This document shows, in pieces, positions 56,012 through 64,000 of a stretch of DNA of 64,000 bases. The position numbers and the translations under genes are program-made. Numbering within the stretch: the stretch's first letter is position 1; every line of letters starts with the position of its first letter. The notes beneath the pieces are model-generated. The model was not told where the DNA came from. It saw nothing but the letters and a program-made list of their open reading frames with translations, and did not search any database. The stretch comes from Elusimicrobiota bacterium. GTDB lineage: Bacteria; CG03; SLGR01. The DNA is taken from positions 1-64,000 of the forward strand of contig PWEK01000012.1 of NCBI GenBank assembly GCA_003553445.1, read 5' to 3'.

Positions 56012-57013
56012 TTAAAGAAATACAAAGACTAAATACAGATAAACACAGAACACGACAATCAGCCCTCCCCCTTCCCACCTGCTTATCATCTTTGAGGTCA
56101 CTATCACCGGCAGAAGTATAAGACTTAACAAAACTAACGTCGGACCGTAAAATAGCACCTCACCGCGGGTAAAAAACGTTGCCCGGATAAATGCTGCTCC
56201 CCCTGCCACAAAAAGTATATTAAATATATTTGAACCTATAACAGTACCCAGGCTTATACGGGGTTTTCCGCATAAGCCCCCTGCAATAACAACTGAAAGT
56301 TCAGGAAGAGAAGTCCCCGCAGCAACAACGCTTAATCCTACAACAGCCTCAGATAAACCAAACGTTTCGGCAAAACCCACAGCACTATTTATAATAAATT
56401 CAGCACCAACTAAAAGCAATGCAACACCGACGATGCTTGCAAGGAGGTTCAAGCCGACAGGTCCCCGGTTCCCCCCATTTTCCTTCCCTTTCCTCTTAAT
56501 AAGCGAATAAAGATAGCCCACGCCCAATGCTACCATGATTCCTCCTTCCGGACGGCTTATAAAGCCGTTTATTGAAAAGACAAAGAAAACAAGAGATGAA
56601 AATAAAAGAACCCTGTAGTCTTTTTTTATAATTGCCTCATCTACATAAATCACACTCAAAAGTGCTCCAATGCCGAGAACCACTGCCGTATTTGCGGCAT
56701 TTGATCCCACCGCATTTCCTATGGATATAGCATGGTTTCCTTTAAATGATGCCGTCCAGGATACCGCTATTTCCGGAAGAGAGGTCCCTATACCTCCCCC
56801 TATTAACCCAACTATGAGAGACGATACCCGCAGGTTTTCTGCAAGCTCGGAGCTTTTTCTGACAAAAAGTTCTGCTCCGTAAACAAGCATTAGTATACCT
56901 AAGGTAAATTTCAAATATTCTACAAACAAACCACTGCGCCCCTTTTTGTTTCTACTTTTCCAGTAATCGCAAGAATTAACATTATAATAAATAAGAAGAT
57001 TCTTTCCACTCAA
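56012..57013 (-). CDS. Sodium/calcium exchanger (YrbG/CaCA family)
   Basis: GGGIGTSLPEIAVSW...GNAVGSNAANTAVVLG and VVAAGTSLPELSVV...GTVIGSNIFNILFV duplicated alpha repeats. True start may be internal. Confidence 0.9.
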   Translation of the reverse strand: MSGKNLLIYYNVNSCDYWKSRNKKGRSGLFVEYLKFTLGILMLVYGAELFVRKSSELAENLRVSSLIVGLIGGGIGTSLPEIAVSWTASFKGNHAISIGNAVGSNAANTAVVLGIGALLSVIYVDEAIIKKDYRVLLFSSLVFFVFSINGFISRPEGGIMVALGVGYLYSLIKRKGKENGGNRGPVGLNLLASIVGVALLLVGAEFIINSAVGFAETFGLSEAVVGLSVVAAGTSLPELSVVIAGGLCGKPRISLGTVIGSNIFNILFVAGGAAFIRATFFTRGEVLFYGPTLVLLSLILLPVIVTSKMISRWEGGGLIVVFCVYLYLVFVFL

Positions 57014-57076
57014 TCATAATCTCCGGAATTGCTCATTTTAATGCTTCAGCTTTGTTTTCGTTTTTCCATCAGCTAT

Positions 57077-57105
57077 TTGACAGTCCATATTTTATATTCT
57101 AAAAT
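57077..57105 (+). promoter_or_regulatory. Promoter for nfeD-floA operon (predicted leaderless)
   Basis: TTGACA (57077-57082), 17 bp, TAAAAT (57100-57105); ATG at 57112. Confidence 0.6.
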
Positions 57106-57111
57106 TTTGCT

Positions 57112-58581
57112 ATGAAATCTATAAAGACCATACTGGGCCTTTCTTTAATATTACTGGCAGTCATCTCTTCCAGGCAAGTCACACACTCCGGCTCAGAAAA
57201 TTCACGCCCTGTATACCACATCCCGATAACCTCGGAGATAAACTATGGGGAATACGGATTTGTTCGCAGAGGAATTGAAGACGCCCTCCAGGACAGCGCG
57301 GCGCTTATAATACTTCAAATCGACACTTACGGCGGTCGGGTAGACGCCTGCATCGATATTGTAGGAGCCATTGACTCCGCCGGGGAGGTTCCCGTTTACG
57401 CATTTGTGGAAGATAAAGCCTGGTCCGCCGGCGCCCTTATTGCGCTGGCGTGCGAAAAAATTTACATGAAAGACGGCAGCACCATTGGTTCAGCAACGCC
57501 CGTGACGGGAGAGGGAGAAGAACTGAGCGAAAAATATGTTTCAGCCATAAGGGCTAAATTCCTGGCTACAGCCCAAAAAAACGGCCACCCACAGAACATT
57601 GCGGCTGCAATGGTAGATCAGAACATAAAGGTCTCAGAGGTTTTAATTGACGGTGAAAAAAGATACCTCACACCCGAACAGATTGAAAAGGCGGCTGAAA
57701 ATAAAGATGTTACAATTAGCGAAACGGTAAGCGACAAGGGTCAGCTCCTTAATCTGACTGCCAGAGATGCCGCCAGATTCACCCTTTCGGAAGGAACTAA
57801 AAACAATATTGAATCAATACTGGAAAAAGAAGGCATGAGGGAATCACCTGTGGTAAAGATCACAAAAAACTGGGCAGAACACCTTGCCTCATTCTTAACC
57901 GGAGGCATGGTAAGCTCCCTGCTGATGACCCTGGGTTTCTTGTTTCTCTTTCTGGAATTTGAAGAGCCCGGACTGGGAGTCCCGGGCATTTTGGGAATAT
58001 GCTGTTTCGGCCTTTTCTTTTTCGGCAGGCATATTGTGTACCTGGCTGATTGGATACATGTTCTGCTGTTTGCAATAGGGGTTTTACTGATTCTTCTGGA
58101 AATATTTGTCATCCCCGATTTCGGCCTCTCGGGAATCGCCGGAGGAGCGCTGGTGCTCCTGTCGGTTTACTTTGCATTAAGCCCCTTTAGTGTTCCCAGG
58201 CAACCCTGGGATTTTCAGACATTCCAGATAAATCTTCTTATGATTATGAGCAGCCTGATTGTAAGCATAATAGGCAGCCTTGTAATCATTCATAATATGG
58301 ACAAGATACCCGGGTTAAACAAAGTAATGCATGCGGGCAATCTTGTAACCCCGAAAAGCTCCTGCAGCGGCGTTCAAAACCAGAAACAGCCTGAAAAAGC
58401 CAATATCAAAATAGGAACCGAAGGCACCGCAGTAACTGACCTGAGGCCGGTAGGAAGAATCAGATTCGGGGAAAGAATATTTGACGGCGTTTCTCAGCAG
58501 GGATTTGTTGAGAAAGGCACAAAGGTTAAAGTGATAGAAACAGGAGACAACAGAATCTTAGTAGAAAAAAAGGAGACATGA
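57112..58581 (+). CDS. NfeD family membrane-bound serine protease (ClpP-class)
   Basis: [52 protein letters not shown]-terminal TM and OB-fold ([25 protein letters not shown]). Confidence 0.9.
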   Translation: MKSIKTILGLSLILLAVISSRQVTHSGSENSRPVYHIPITSEINYGEYGFVRRGIEDALQDSAALIILQIDTYGGRVDACIDIVGAIDSAGEVPVYAFVEDKAWSAGALIALACEKIYMKDGSTIGSATPVTGEGEELSEKYVSAIRAKFLATAQKNGHPQNIAAAMVDQNIKVSEVLIDGEKRYLTPEQIEKAAENKDVTISETVSDKGQLLNLTARDAARFTLSEGTKNNIESILEKEGMRESPVVKITKNWAEHLASFLTGGMVSSLLMTLGFLFLFLEFEEPGLGVPGILGICCFGLFFFGRHIVYLADWIHVLLFAIGVLLILLEIFVIPDFGLSGIAGGALVLLSVYFALSPFSVPRQPWDFQTFQINLLMIMSSLIVSIIGSLVIIHNMDKIPGLNKVMHAGNLVTPKSSCSGVQNQKQPEKANIKIGTEGTAVTDLRPVGRIRFGERIFDGVSQQGFVEKGTKVKVIETGDNRILVEKKET

Positions 58582-59594
58582 TGGAAAACACAGGAATTCA
58601 GGCATTACTTATTGTTTTAGGTTTTATTTTACTGGTCATAGCAATAATCGTACTTTCATTTTTCGGACTCTGGTTTCAGGCCCGACTGTCAGGCGTAAAG
58701 ATAAGCATAGTTAATTTAGTCGGCATGAAGCTGAGAAAGGTTGCCCCCACTGTTATAGTGCAGGCAATGATAATGTCAACAAAGGCAGGGCTGCAGCTTT
58801 CACCCTCGCAGCTTGAAGCCCATTACCTCGCTGGAGGAAACGTAACGGCAGTTGTTAAGGCGTTGATAGCAGCAAACAAGGCGGGAATACTTCTTAATTT
58901 TTCAAAAGCAACCGCCATCGATCTTGCCGGGAGAAACGTCCTGGAAGCCGTCCGCACAAGCGTAAACCCGAAAGTCATTGACTGTCCCAGCCCGGATTCA
59001 GGTAAAACGAAAGTAGAAGCCGTCGCAGGAGACGGAATTCAGCTCAAGGCAAAAGCCAGGGTAACGGTAAGAGCCAACATTGACCAGCTTATAGGAGGGG
59101 CGACTGAAGAAACAATAATCGCCCGTGTCGGAGAGGGAGTAGTCACCACCATAGGCTCTTCAAAATCCCATAAAAACGTTCTTGAAAATCCCGACATCAT
59201 CACCAAGCGGGTTCTTGAAAAAGGCCTTGATTCGGGAACCGCCTTTGAAATACTTTCAATTGATATCGCTGATATAGACGTTGGAAGAAATATCGGCTCC
59301 GAACTTCAGGCAGCCCAGGCAGAAGCCGACAAGAAAGTTGCCCAGGCAAACGCCGAGAAAAGAAGAGCCATGGCCGTCGCCCAGGAACAGGAAATGAAAG
59401 CCAGGATAGAAGAAAACCGGGCGAAGGTCGTCCTTGCAGAAAGTAAAATACCCGAGGCTATAGCCGAAGCCTTCAAACAGGGAAATCTGGGAATAATGGA
59501 TTATTACAAAATGAATAACATAAAATCAGATACAGACCTCAGGGATTCCATTTCCAAATGGACTGAAAAAAAAGATGATGACGGGGAAAAATAG
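58578..59594 (+). CDS. floA: Flotillin-like protein (UPF0365)
   Basis: [71 protein letters not shown]. Confidence 0.92.
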   Translation: MMENTGIQALLIVLGFILLVIAIIVLSFFGLWFQARLSGVKISIVNLVGMKLRKVAPTVIVQAMIMSTKAGLQLSPSQLEAHYLAGGNVTAVVKALIAANKAGILLNFSKATAIDLAGRNVLEAVRTSVNPKVIDCPSPDSGKTKVEAVAGDGIQLKAKARVTVRANIDQLIGGATEETIIARVGEGVVTTIGSSKSHKNVLENPDIITKRVLEKGLDSGTAFEILSIDIADIDVGRNIGSELQAAQAEADKKVAQANAEKRRAMAVAQEQEMKARIEENRAKVVLAESKIPEAIAEAFKQGNLGIMDYYKMNNIKSDTDLRDSISKWTEKKDDDGEK

Positions 59595-59597
59595 TAT

Positions 59598-59963
59598 ATG
59601 GAATATCTAGTACTTATAGCCTTTGTAATAGTTGTAATAGGCCGGCTATCCAAATCTGATTTTTTTAAAGAGCTAATGGATCATCTTAAAGAGGACTTTT
59701 TCCCCGAAGATGAGAGTAGTCGAAGCCAGCGTGACAGAATCCGCACGAAAAGAATAAACCAGTTAAAAACGGCTGGCGGAAAAAGAAAGATAAAAAGGGT
59801 AAAAAAAACCCCACCGAAACCTGAAAAAAAAGTTAATCACGAAGACATAAAGGCTGTCCCAGAAAAGAAAAAAGAAACACCTAAATCCACGTCCAGGGAA
59901 AAAGACATTCTCACTGCCATAGTCTGTTATGAGCTTCTCAGAAAACCAAAATCAAAAAATTAA
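59598..59963 (+). CDS. Small basic membrane-anchored protein
   Basis: N-terminal hydrophobic segment and Lys-rich tail; immediately downstream of floA. Confidence 0.5.
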   Translation: MEYLVLIAFVIVVIGRLSKSDFFKELMDHLKEDFFPEDESSRSQRDRIRTKRINQLKTAGGKRKIKRVKKTPPKPEKKVNHEDIKAVPEKKKETPKSTSREKDILTAIVCYELLRKPKSKN

Positions 59964-59984
59964 CTTTACATACCTCTAAAAAAA

Positions 59985-60020
59985 TACTGCCCGGAACTTA
60001 AAACAAGTAACCGGGCAGTA
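59985..60020 (-). terminator. Intrinsic terminator for the porin gene
   Basis: Minus strand TACTGCCCGG-n16-CCGGGCAGTA followed by TTTTTTT. Confidence 0.75.
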
Positions 60021-60042
60021 TGAACGTGACTGGTTTGTCAGC

Positions 60043-61236
60043 TTAGAAGTTTATGGCATACTCCAGAGCTGCAAAATCCGAGCCTTCATCGGCAAACTCT
60101 GAATCCGGCATGAACCTGCTGTATGTCACAAAGACGCTGCTTGCGTCATTTATTGTATAAGCAAGTTTCAAACCGACTTCATCACCGATATCATCACCAC
60201 TGACCTCTTCAGCGAGCATATAGTAATGAGCCATCAGGTTCAGGTCTTCACGGGGGTTAATGCTGAATCCCGCACCTATAGATTCCAGATTGCTTATATC
60301 AGCAAAAGTTACAGCTGAACCAAACGCATCCAGGTAATAATCATACCAGAAAGTATCTACGAAATACCCGTAGGTGACTGAAGAGCCGAATCCTTCATTA
60401 TCATCGGTCTCCGGATCATCTCCGGTAGCCAGAAAATAATCCGCTTTCAGCGACAGCCCGTGAAAATCCGGCACATCATAGTTCAGCGCTGCGTATAGCA
60501 ATGAAGCGTCATAATCATTCTCATTATGGTCATTTCCCATCTGCATGCTGTATTCAAGATAGTGGCGGAAGTTTTGAAAACCCCCGTCAGCAATCAGTCC
60601 CGCAAAATTCCTCTCATCGCTATCTTCTTGTCCGAAATCATCCGTGTAATCAACAATATAGTATCCTGTCAGGTCAGTTTCAGGAAGAGAATAAAAAGCA
60701 GTCAAACCGGACATATGCCCTTTGCTGTGTTCATCTTTTCTTACCCAGTCTGCATCAGCTAACCTGTAATTGAATGCTTCCAGACTCAGGTCATCATATG
60801 CGTAAGATGCCTTTACTCCGTCAAGGCCTGCCCAGTCAGAAGTCAGGACAAATCCGCGACCCAGAAAAATATTCTGGCGCCCCACTGTAAGAGCCATGTC
60901 ATCTACAAGAAAATCAGATATTTTCGCATATCCTGTCTGCAGTTTAAAAGACCTTCCATTTGTAGCCGGTCTCCATCCGGTATCGCCCATAGTGTTCTCA
61001 AACTCAGCGACGATATTAACATAGATGTCATCGGTGACATTCCCGTCCATACCCAGATGAATACGATTTCTCATGAACTCATAAAAATCCCCGGCATCAT
61101 CTTCTCCCTCAAGATTATTCATCATCTGCCAGCGCAATCGATACTGCCCTGAAAAATTGAGGTCTTCCATATCGAATGCATAACCTGACGCAGCCAGCAT
61201 TAAAACCATCATTAATGAAATGATTTTACTCTTCAT
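60043..61236 (-). CDS. Porin (alginate-export-like beta-barrel)
   Basis: Signal peptide, FSGQYRLRWQMMNN, FMRNRIHLGMDGNVTDDIYVNIVAEFENT, LTVGRQNIFLGRGFVLTSDWAGLDG, C-terminal AALEYAINF. Confidence 0.75.
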   Translation of the reverse strand: MKSKIISLMMVLMLAASGYAFDMEDLNFSGQYRLRWQMMNNLEGEDDAGDFYEFMRNRIHLGMDGNVTDDIYVNIVAEFENTMGDTGWRPATNGRSFKLQTGYAKISDFLVDDMALTVGRQNIFLGRGFVLTSDWAGLDGVKASYAYDDLSLEAFNYRLADADWVRKDEHSKGHMSGLTAFYSLPETDLTGYYIVDYTDDFGQEDSDERNFAGLIADGGFQNFRHYLEYSMQMGNDHNENDYDASLLYAALNYDVPDFHGLSLKADYFLATGDDPETDDNEGFGSSVTYGYFVDTFWYDYYLDAFGSAVTFADISNLESIGAGFSINPREDLNLMAHYYMLAEEVSGDDIGDEVGLKLAYTINDASSVFVTYSRFMPDSEFADEGSDFAALEYAINF

Positions 61237-61285
61237 TCATTTCCTCCTTTTCCTTTACAATCTTCTTTCAACCCAAAAGCAGTAT

Positions 61286-62140
61286 TTACTGCAGCCACTG
61301 ATCTACCCTGTTCGGGTTTTCTTCTATCCATCTTACGGCATTTTCATAAGGGTCTGCGCCCTCTTCTTCATTCCATGCCATAATTTCATTTAATTCGGCA
61401 CTGCTCATATAGAAATTATCAAGAAAGCTGTATGCTTCCGGGGAATCTACACTCAAGTTCTGTCGAGTGATGGTGTGAATATCTTCATCTTCGCCGTATA
61501 CCATCTTCGGATCTTCAAGTTCCTTAAGATCCCATTCACCATACTTCCAATGAGGTGTCCATCCTGTTACAACGATCCATTCATTGTTATCAACTGCATC
61601 AGCAAGCGCAGCAGCCATTGTTGCGCCACTTCCTTCAACAAGAGTGAAATCACCAAGGCCATATTCTTCTATAGCCTCTTCCGTAGCGCCCATTATCCCT
61701 GCTCCGGGATCAATACCGATGATTTCATAGTCGAACCTGTCCGCGTTTTCCGGCAGCTCTTCAATTGAGTCAATATCAACATATGTCGGAACTGTTAATC
61801 CTATAGACGCTCCTTCAAGATTAGCTCCCAGGTCGTCTATATCAGCTTCCGTTTCCTCATAATACTCAGCATGTGTTACCGGAAGCCATGCACAGGTAAT
61901 CGCATCCACGTCCCCTGCTCCCAGGGCTGTCCACATTGCTGCAGCAGATACAGCTACGGTATCTACATCATAATTCATTCTCTCCTGTAGTACAGCTTTT
62001 GCCAGATTGGTGCTTGCTGTAGCGCAAGCCCATTCTACATATGCCAGTTCAATCGTTTCATCTGGTGTTCTGGCGCAGCTCAATACTGCAAGTGCCAAAA
62101 CTCCAACAAGAAAACCATTAATTTTTTTTCTTAGGTTCAT
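61286..62140 (-). CDS. Glycine betaine/proline ABC transporter substrate-binding lipoprotein
   Basis: Lipobox LAVLSC; WACATASTNLAKAVLQE, GIDPGAGIMGATEEA, VTGWTPHWKYGEWDLKELEDP. Confidence 0.88.
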   Translation of the reverse strand: MNLRKKINGFLVGVLALAVLSCARTPDETIELAYVEWACATASTNLAKAVLQERMNYDVDTVAVSAAAMWTALGAGDVDAITCAWLPVTHAEYYEETEADIDDLGANLEGASIGLTVPTYVDIDSIEELPENADRFDYEIIGIDPGAGIMGATEEAIEEYGLGDFTLVEGSGATMAAALADAVDNNEWIVVTGWTPHWKYGEWDLKELEDPKMVYGEDEDIHTITRQNLSVDSPEAYSFLDNFYMSSAELNEIMAWNEEEGADPYENAVRWIEENPNRVDQWLQ

Positions 62141-62232
62141 CTAAACCTCCTTTTTTCCTTCAACCTTCAATACCCTGCTCTTTATCTTTTATTTATATGT
62201 TTAAATTGAAATTTTAGTGTGTGAGCACAGGA

Positions 62233-63063
62233 TTAACCCTTATTCTTTTTTATTATGTTCTGAGTGATCCTGTCAAATATCATAGCTATTATAACAATTG
62301 CTATGCCTGCTTCAAACCCCATCCCCATCCTTAATCTCTGGATAGCTCTCCATACAACACCTCCGAGACCGCCTGCCCCTATCATAGCGGCAATAACCAC
62401 CATTGACAATGCAAGCATTATTGTCTGATTTATTCCTCCCATTATAGTCGGCGCTGCAAGGGGAAGCTGAACATTTATCAGCTTCTGCATTTTTGTAGCC
62501 CCGAAAGAATCGGATGCCTCCATTAATTCTTCGGGAAGCTGCCTTATCCCCAGAGCAGTGAATCTTATAGATGGAGGAATGGAGAATATAACCGTCGCAA
62601 ATACCGCGGCAACCTTGCCCAGGCCGAAAAACGGTATTGCCGGGATAAGGTATACAAAAGCCGGCATTGTCTGCATAAAATCAAGCACAGGCGTTATCAG
62701 CTTATAAAATTTATTGTTTAATGCGGCAATTATGCCCAGGGGCAGTCCTACAATAACCGCTATTACTGTTGAGGTAATAACAAGCGCAAATGTCGAAACA
62801 GTAGGATCCCAAAGACCGAAATTCCATATTAATCCTAAGCCAAGCATTGATAGAATACTTCCCTTTATCGAAATAATCCTCCAGGCAATTACACCGATTA
62901 TTAAGATCAAGAGCCATGGGGGGAAGAACTCCAGGACATTAATCAAAAGAGAAATCATTGTATCGATAATTTCTGAAAAGCCCCTGGTGACCGCTGAGAA
63001 CCTCAGCGTTAAGAAATCAATTCCCGAATCTATCCATTCTCCAAGCGGTAATCTATACATCAA
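62233..63063 (-). CDS. Glycine betaine/proline ABC transporter permease
   Basis: VPLG-type loop VGLPLGIIAALN, DFMQTMPAFVYLIPAIPFFGLGKVAAVFATVIFSIPPSIRFTALGIRQLPEELMEASDSFGAT. Confidence 0.9.
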   Translation of the reverse strand: MMYRLPLGEWIDSGIDFLTLRFSAVTRGFSEIIDTMISLLINVLEFFPPWLLILIIGVIAWRIISIKGSILSMLGLGLIWNFGLWDPTVSTFALVITSTVIAVIVGLPLGIIAALNNKFYKLITPVLDFMQTMPAFVYLIPAIPFFGLGKVAAVFATVIFSIPPSIRFTALGIRQLPEELMEASDSFGATKMQKLINVQLPLAAPTIMGGINQTIMLALSMVVIAAMIGAGGLGGVVWRAIQRLRMGMGFEAGIAIVIIAMIFDRITQNIIKKNKG

Positions 63064-64000
63064 ACTCTCCGCTTTCCGCTAAACCTGCAATTATTGAACC
63101 TTTTACAATAACCCCCTTTAATACATTATTATCATCAATTACAGCAATCGGATAGCGGTTATCTACAATAACTTTAAATAAATTTCTGACCTGCACATCA
63201 AGAGTTACCTTCTGTTTATCATATTTTTCTATTATAAGTGATATGTCTTTTTCATGCTTTTTTGCCAGCTCCCCCGCTTTTTCTGCTGTTACATACCCCT
63301 TTAACTTATGCTCTTCATCAACAATAAATATACCGGATTTACCTTCCATCCTCATTTTATGAAGAAGCGTAACCGGTCCATCCTTAATAAAGCCCACTTC
63401 CTTAGGTTTTACCATAACATCTGAAGCACTCAGAACCTTGGTAAAATCAACATTTTCAATAAATCTTCTTACATAGGTGTTTTCCGGACTTGTCAATATT
63501 TCTTCAGGGGTGCCAATCTGAACAATCCTTCCGTCTTTCATAAGGATTACTCTATCACCCATTTTTAAAGCTTCGTCAAGATCATGAGTTATAAAGAGGA
63601 TTGTCTTTTTCATCTTGGCCTGAAGCTCAAGAAGCTCATCCTGCATCTCTGTCCTGATAAGCGGATCCAGAGCGCCGAATGCCTCATCCATTAACAATAT
63701 TTCAGGGTTGATTGCAAGTGCGCGGGCAAGCCCCACACGCTGCTGCATGCCTCCGCTTAACTGGCTCTGATATGAGTTTTCCCACCCTTTCAGGCCTACA
63801 AGTTCAAGGGCGTCCTGGGCGCTTTTTCTCTGTTTTTCCTTTGTTTCCCTTTTTACTGAAAGCCCGTATCCGGCATTTTCTAGTACTGTTTTATGAGGGA
63901 AAAGTGCAAACCTCTGAAAAACCATACCGAAAATATTTCTTCTCATCGAAAGCAGTTTTTCCCGTGAAACCTCAGTTATATCTTCATTTTTCACAAATAC
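63053..64000 (-). CDS. Glycine betaine/proline ABC transporter ATP-binding protein, partial (N-terminus beyond window)
   Basis: MVFQRFALFPHKTVLENAGYGL, QLSGGMQQRVGLARALAINPEILLMDEAFGALDPLIR, C-terminal CBS-like repeats; frame open to the window end. Confidence 0.9.
   Translation of the reverse strand, partial: VFVKNEDITEVSREKLLSMRRNIFGMVFQRFALFPHKTVLENAGYGLSVKRETKEKQRKSAQDALELVGLKGWENSYQSQLSGGMQQRVGLARALAINPEILLMDEAFGALDPLIRTEMQDELLELQAKMKKTILFITHDLDEALKMGDRVILMKDGRIVQIGTPEEILTSPENTYVRRFIENVDFTKVLSASDVMVKPKEVGFIKDGPVTLLHKMRMEGKSGIFIVDEEHKLKGYVTAEKAGELAKKHEKDISLIIEKYDKQKVTLDVQVRNLFKVIVDNRYPIAVIDDNNVLKGVIVKGSIIAGLAESGEFDV

Noticed and set aside
2641-57310. Recurring GCGCGGCGCT motif (e.g. about 2641, 8281, 8706, 57295)
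   Set aside because: All copies lie in coding sequence over Ala/Gly-rich codons; probably codon usage rather than a signal.
1-64000. CRISPR arrays, tRNA/rRNA genes, transposases, integrases, toxin-antitoxin or classical defence genes
   Set aside because: Looked for on both strands; no cloverleaf-like, spaced-repeat or characteristic protein motifs were found by eye (a tRNAscan/CRISPR search would be needed to exclude them fully).

Overview
64 kb window of a bacterial chromosome (Gram-negative style: porins, lipoproteins, M16 peptidase, beta-barrels), densely coded. No rRNA, tRNA, CRISPR array, transposase or phage module was recognised. Recognisable blocks are: a zinc/Fur-family mini-regulon with a partial zinc-type porin at the left edge; cysK with an Rrf2 regulator; a U32 peptidase; an ATP-cone/uridine-kinase-like fusion; an AddB-AddA-RecD2-like recombination operon; a type IV pilus PilT/PilC/minor-pilin operon; a four-gene NAD-linked [FeFe]-hydrogenase operon; LemA-HtpX; a secreted subtilase; an FtsX-type permease pair; NfeD-flotillin; and a glycine-betaine ABC transporter that runs off the right edge. 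The observations I consider most worth follow-up are: (1) three intergenic arrays, each of four TCAAAT-like boxes phased at exactly 11 bp (15916-15960, 32728-32770, 42390-42432), suggesting one uncharacterised regulon or phased curved DNA; (2) an unannotated candidate sRNA (about 32820-32912, + strand) downstream of one array, with a CCUCCU anti-Shine-Dalgarno motif and a strong intrinsic terminator; (3) a lysine 2,3-aminomutase / PurD-like ATP-grasp / EctA-like acetyltransferase operon that may make a beta-lysine-derived osmolyte, preceded by a Lys/Arg-rich short uORF; (4) apparent near-cognate start codons (CTG, ATC, ATT) in three genes; (5) several promoters whose predicted start site falls on or next to the ATG (leaderless mRNAs). 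All assignments come from reading motifs by eye; no database search was run.
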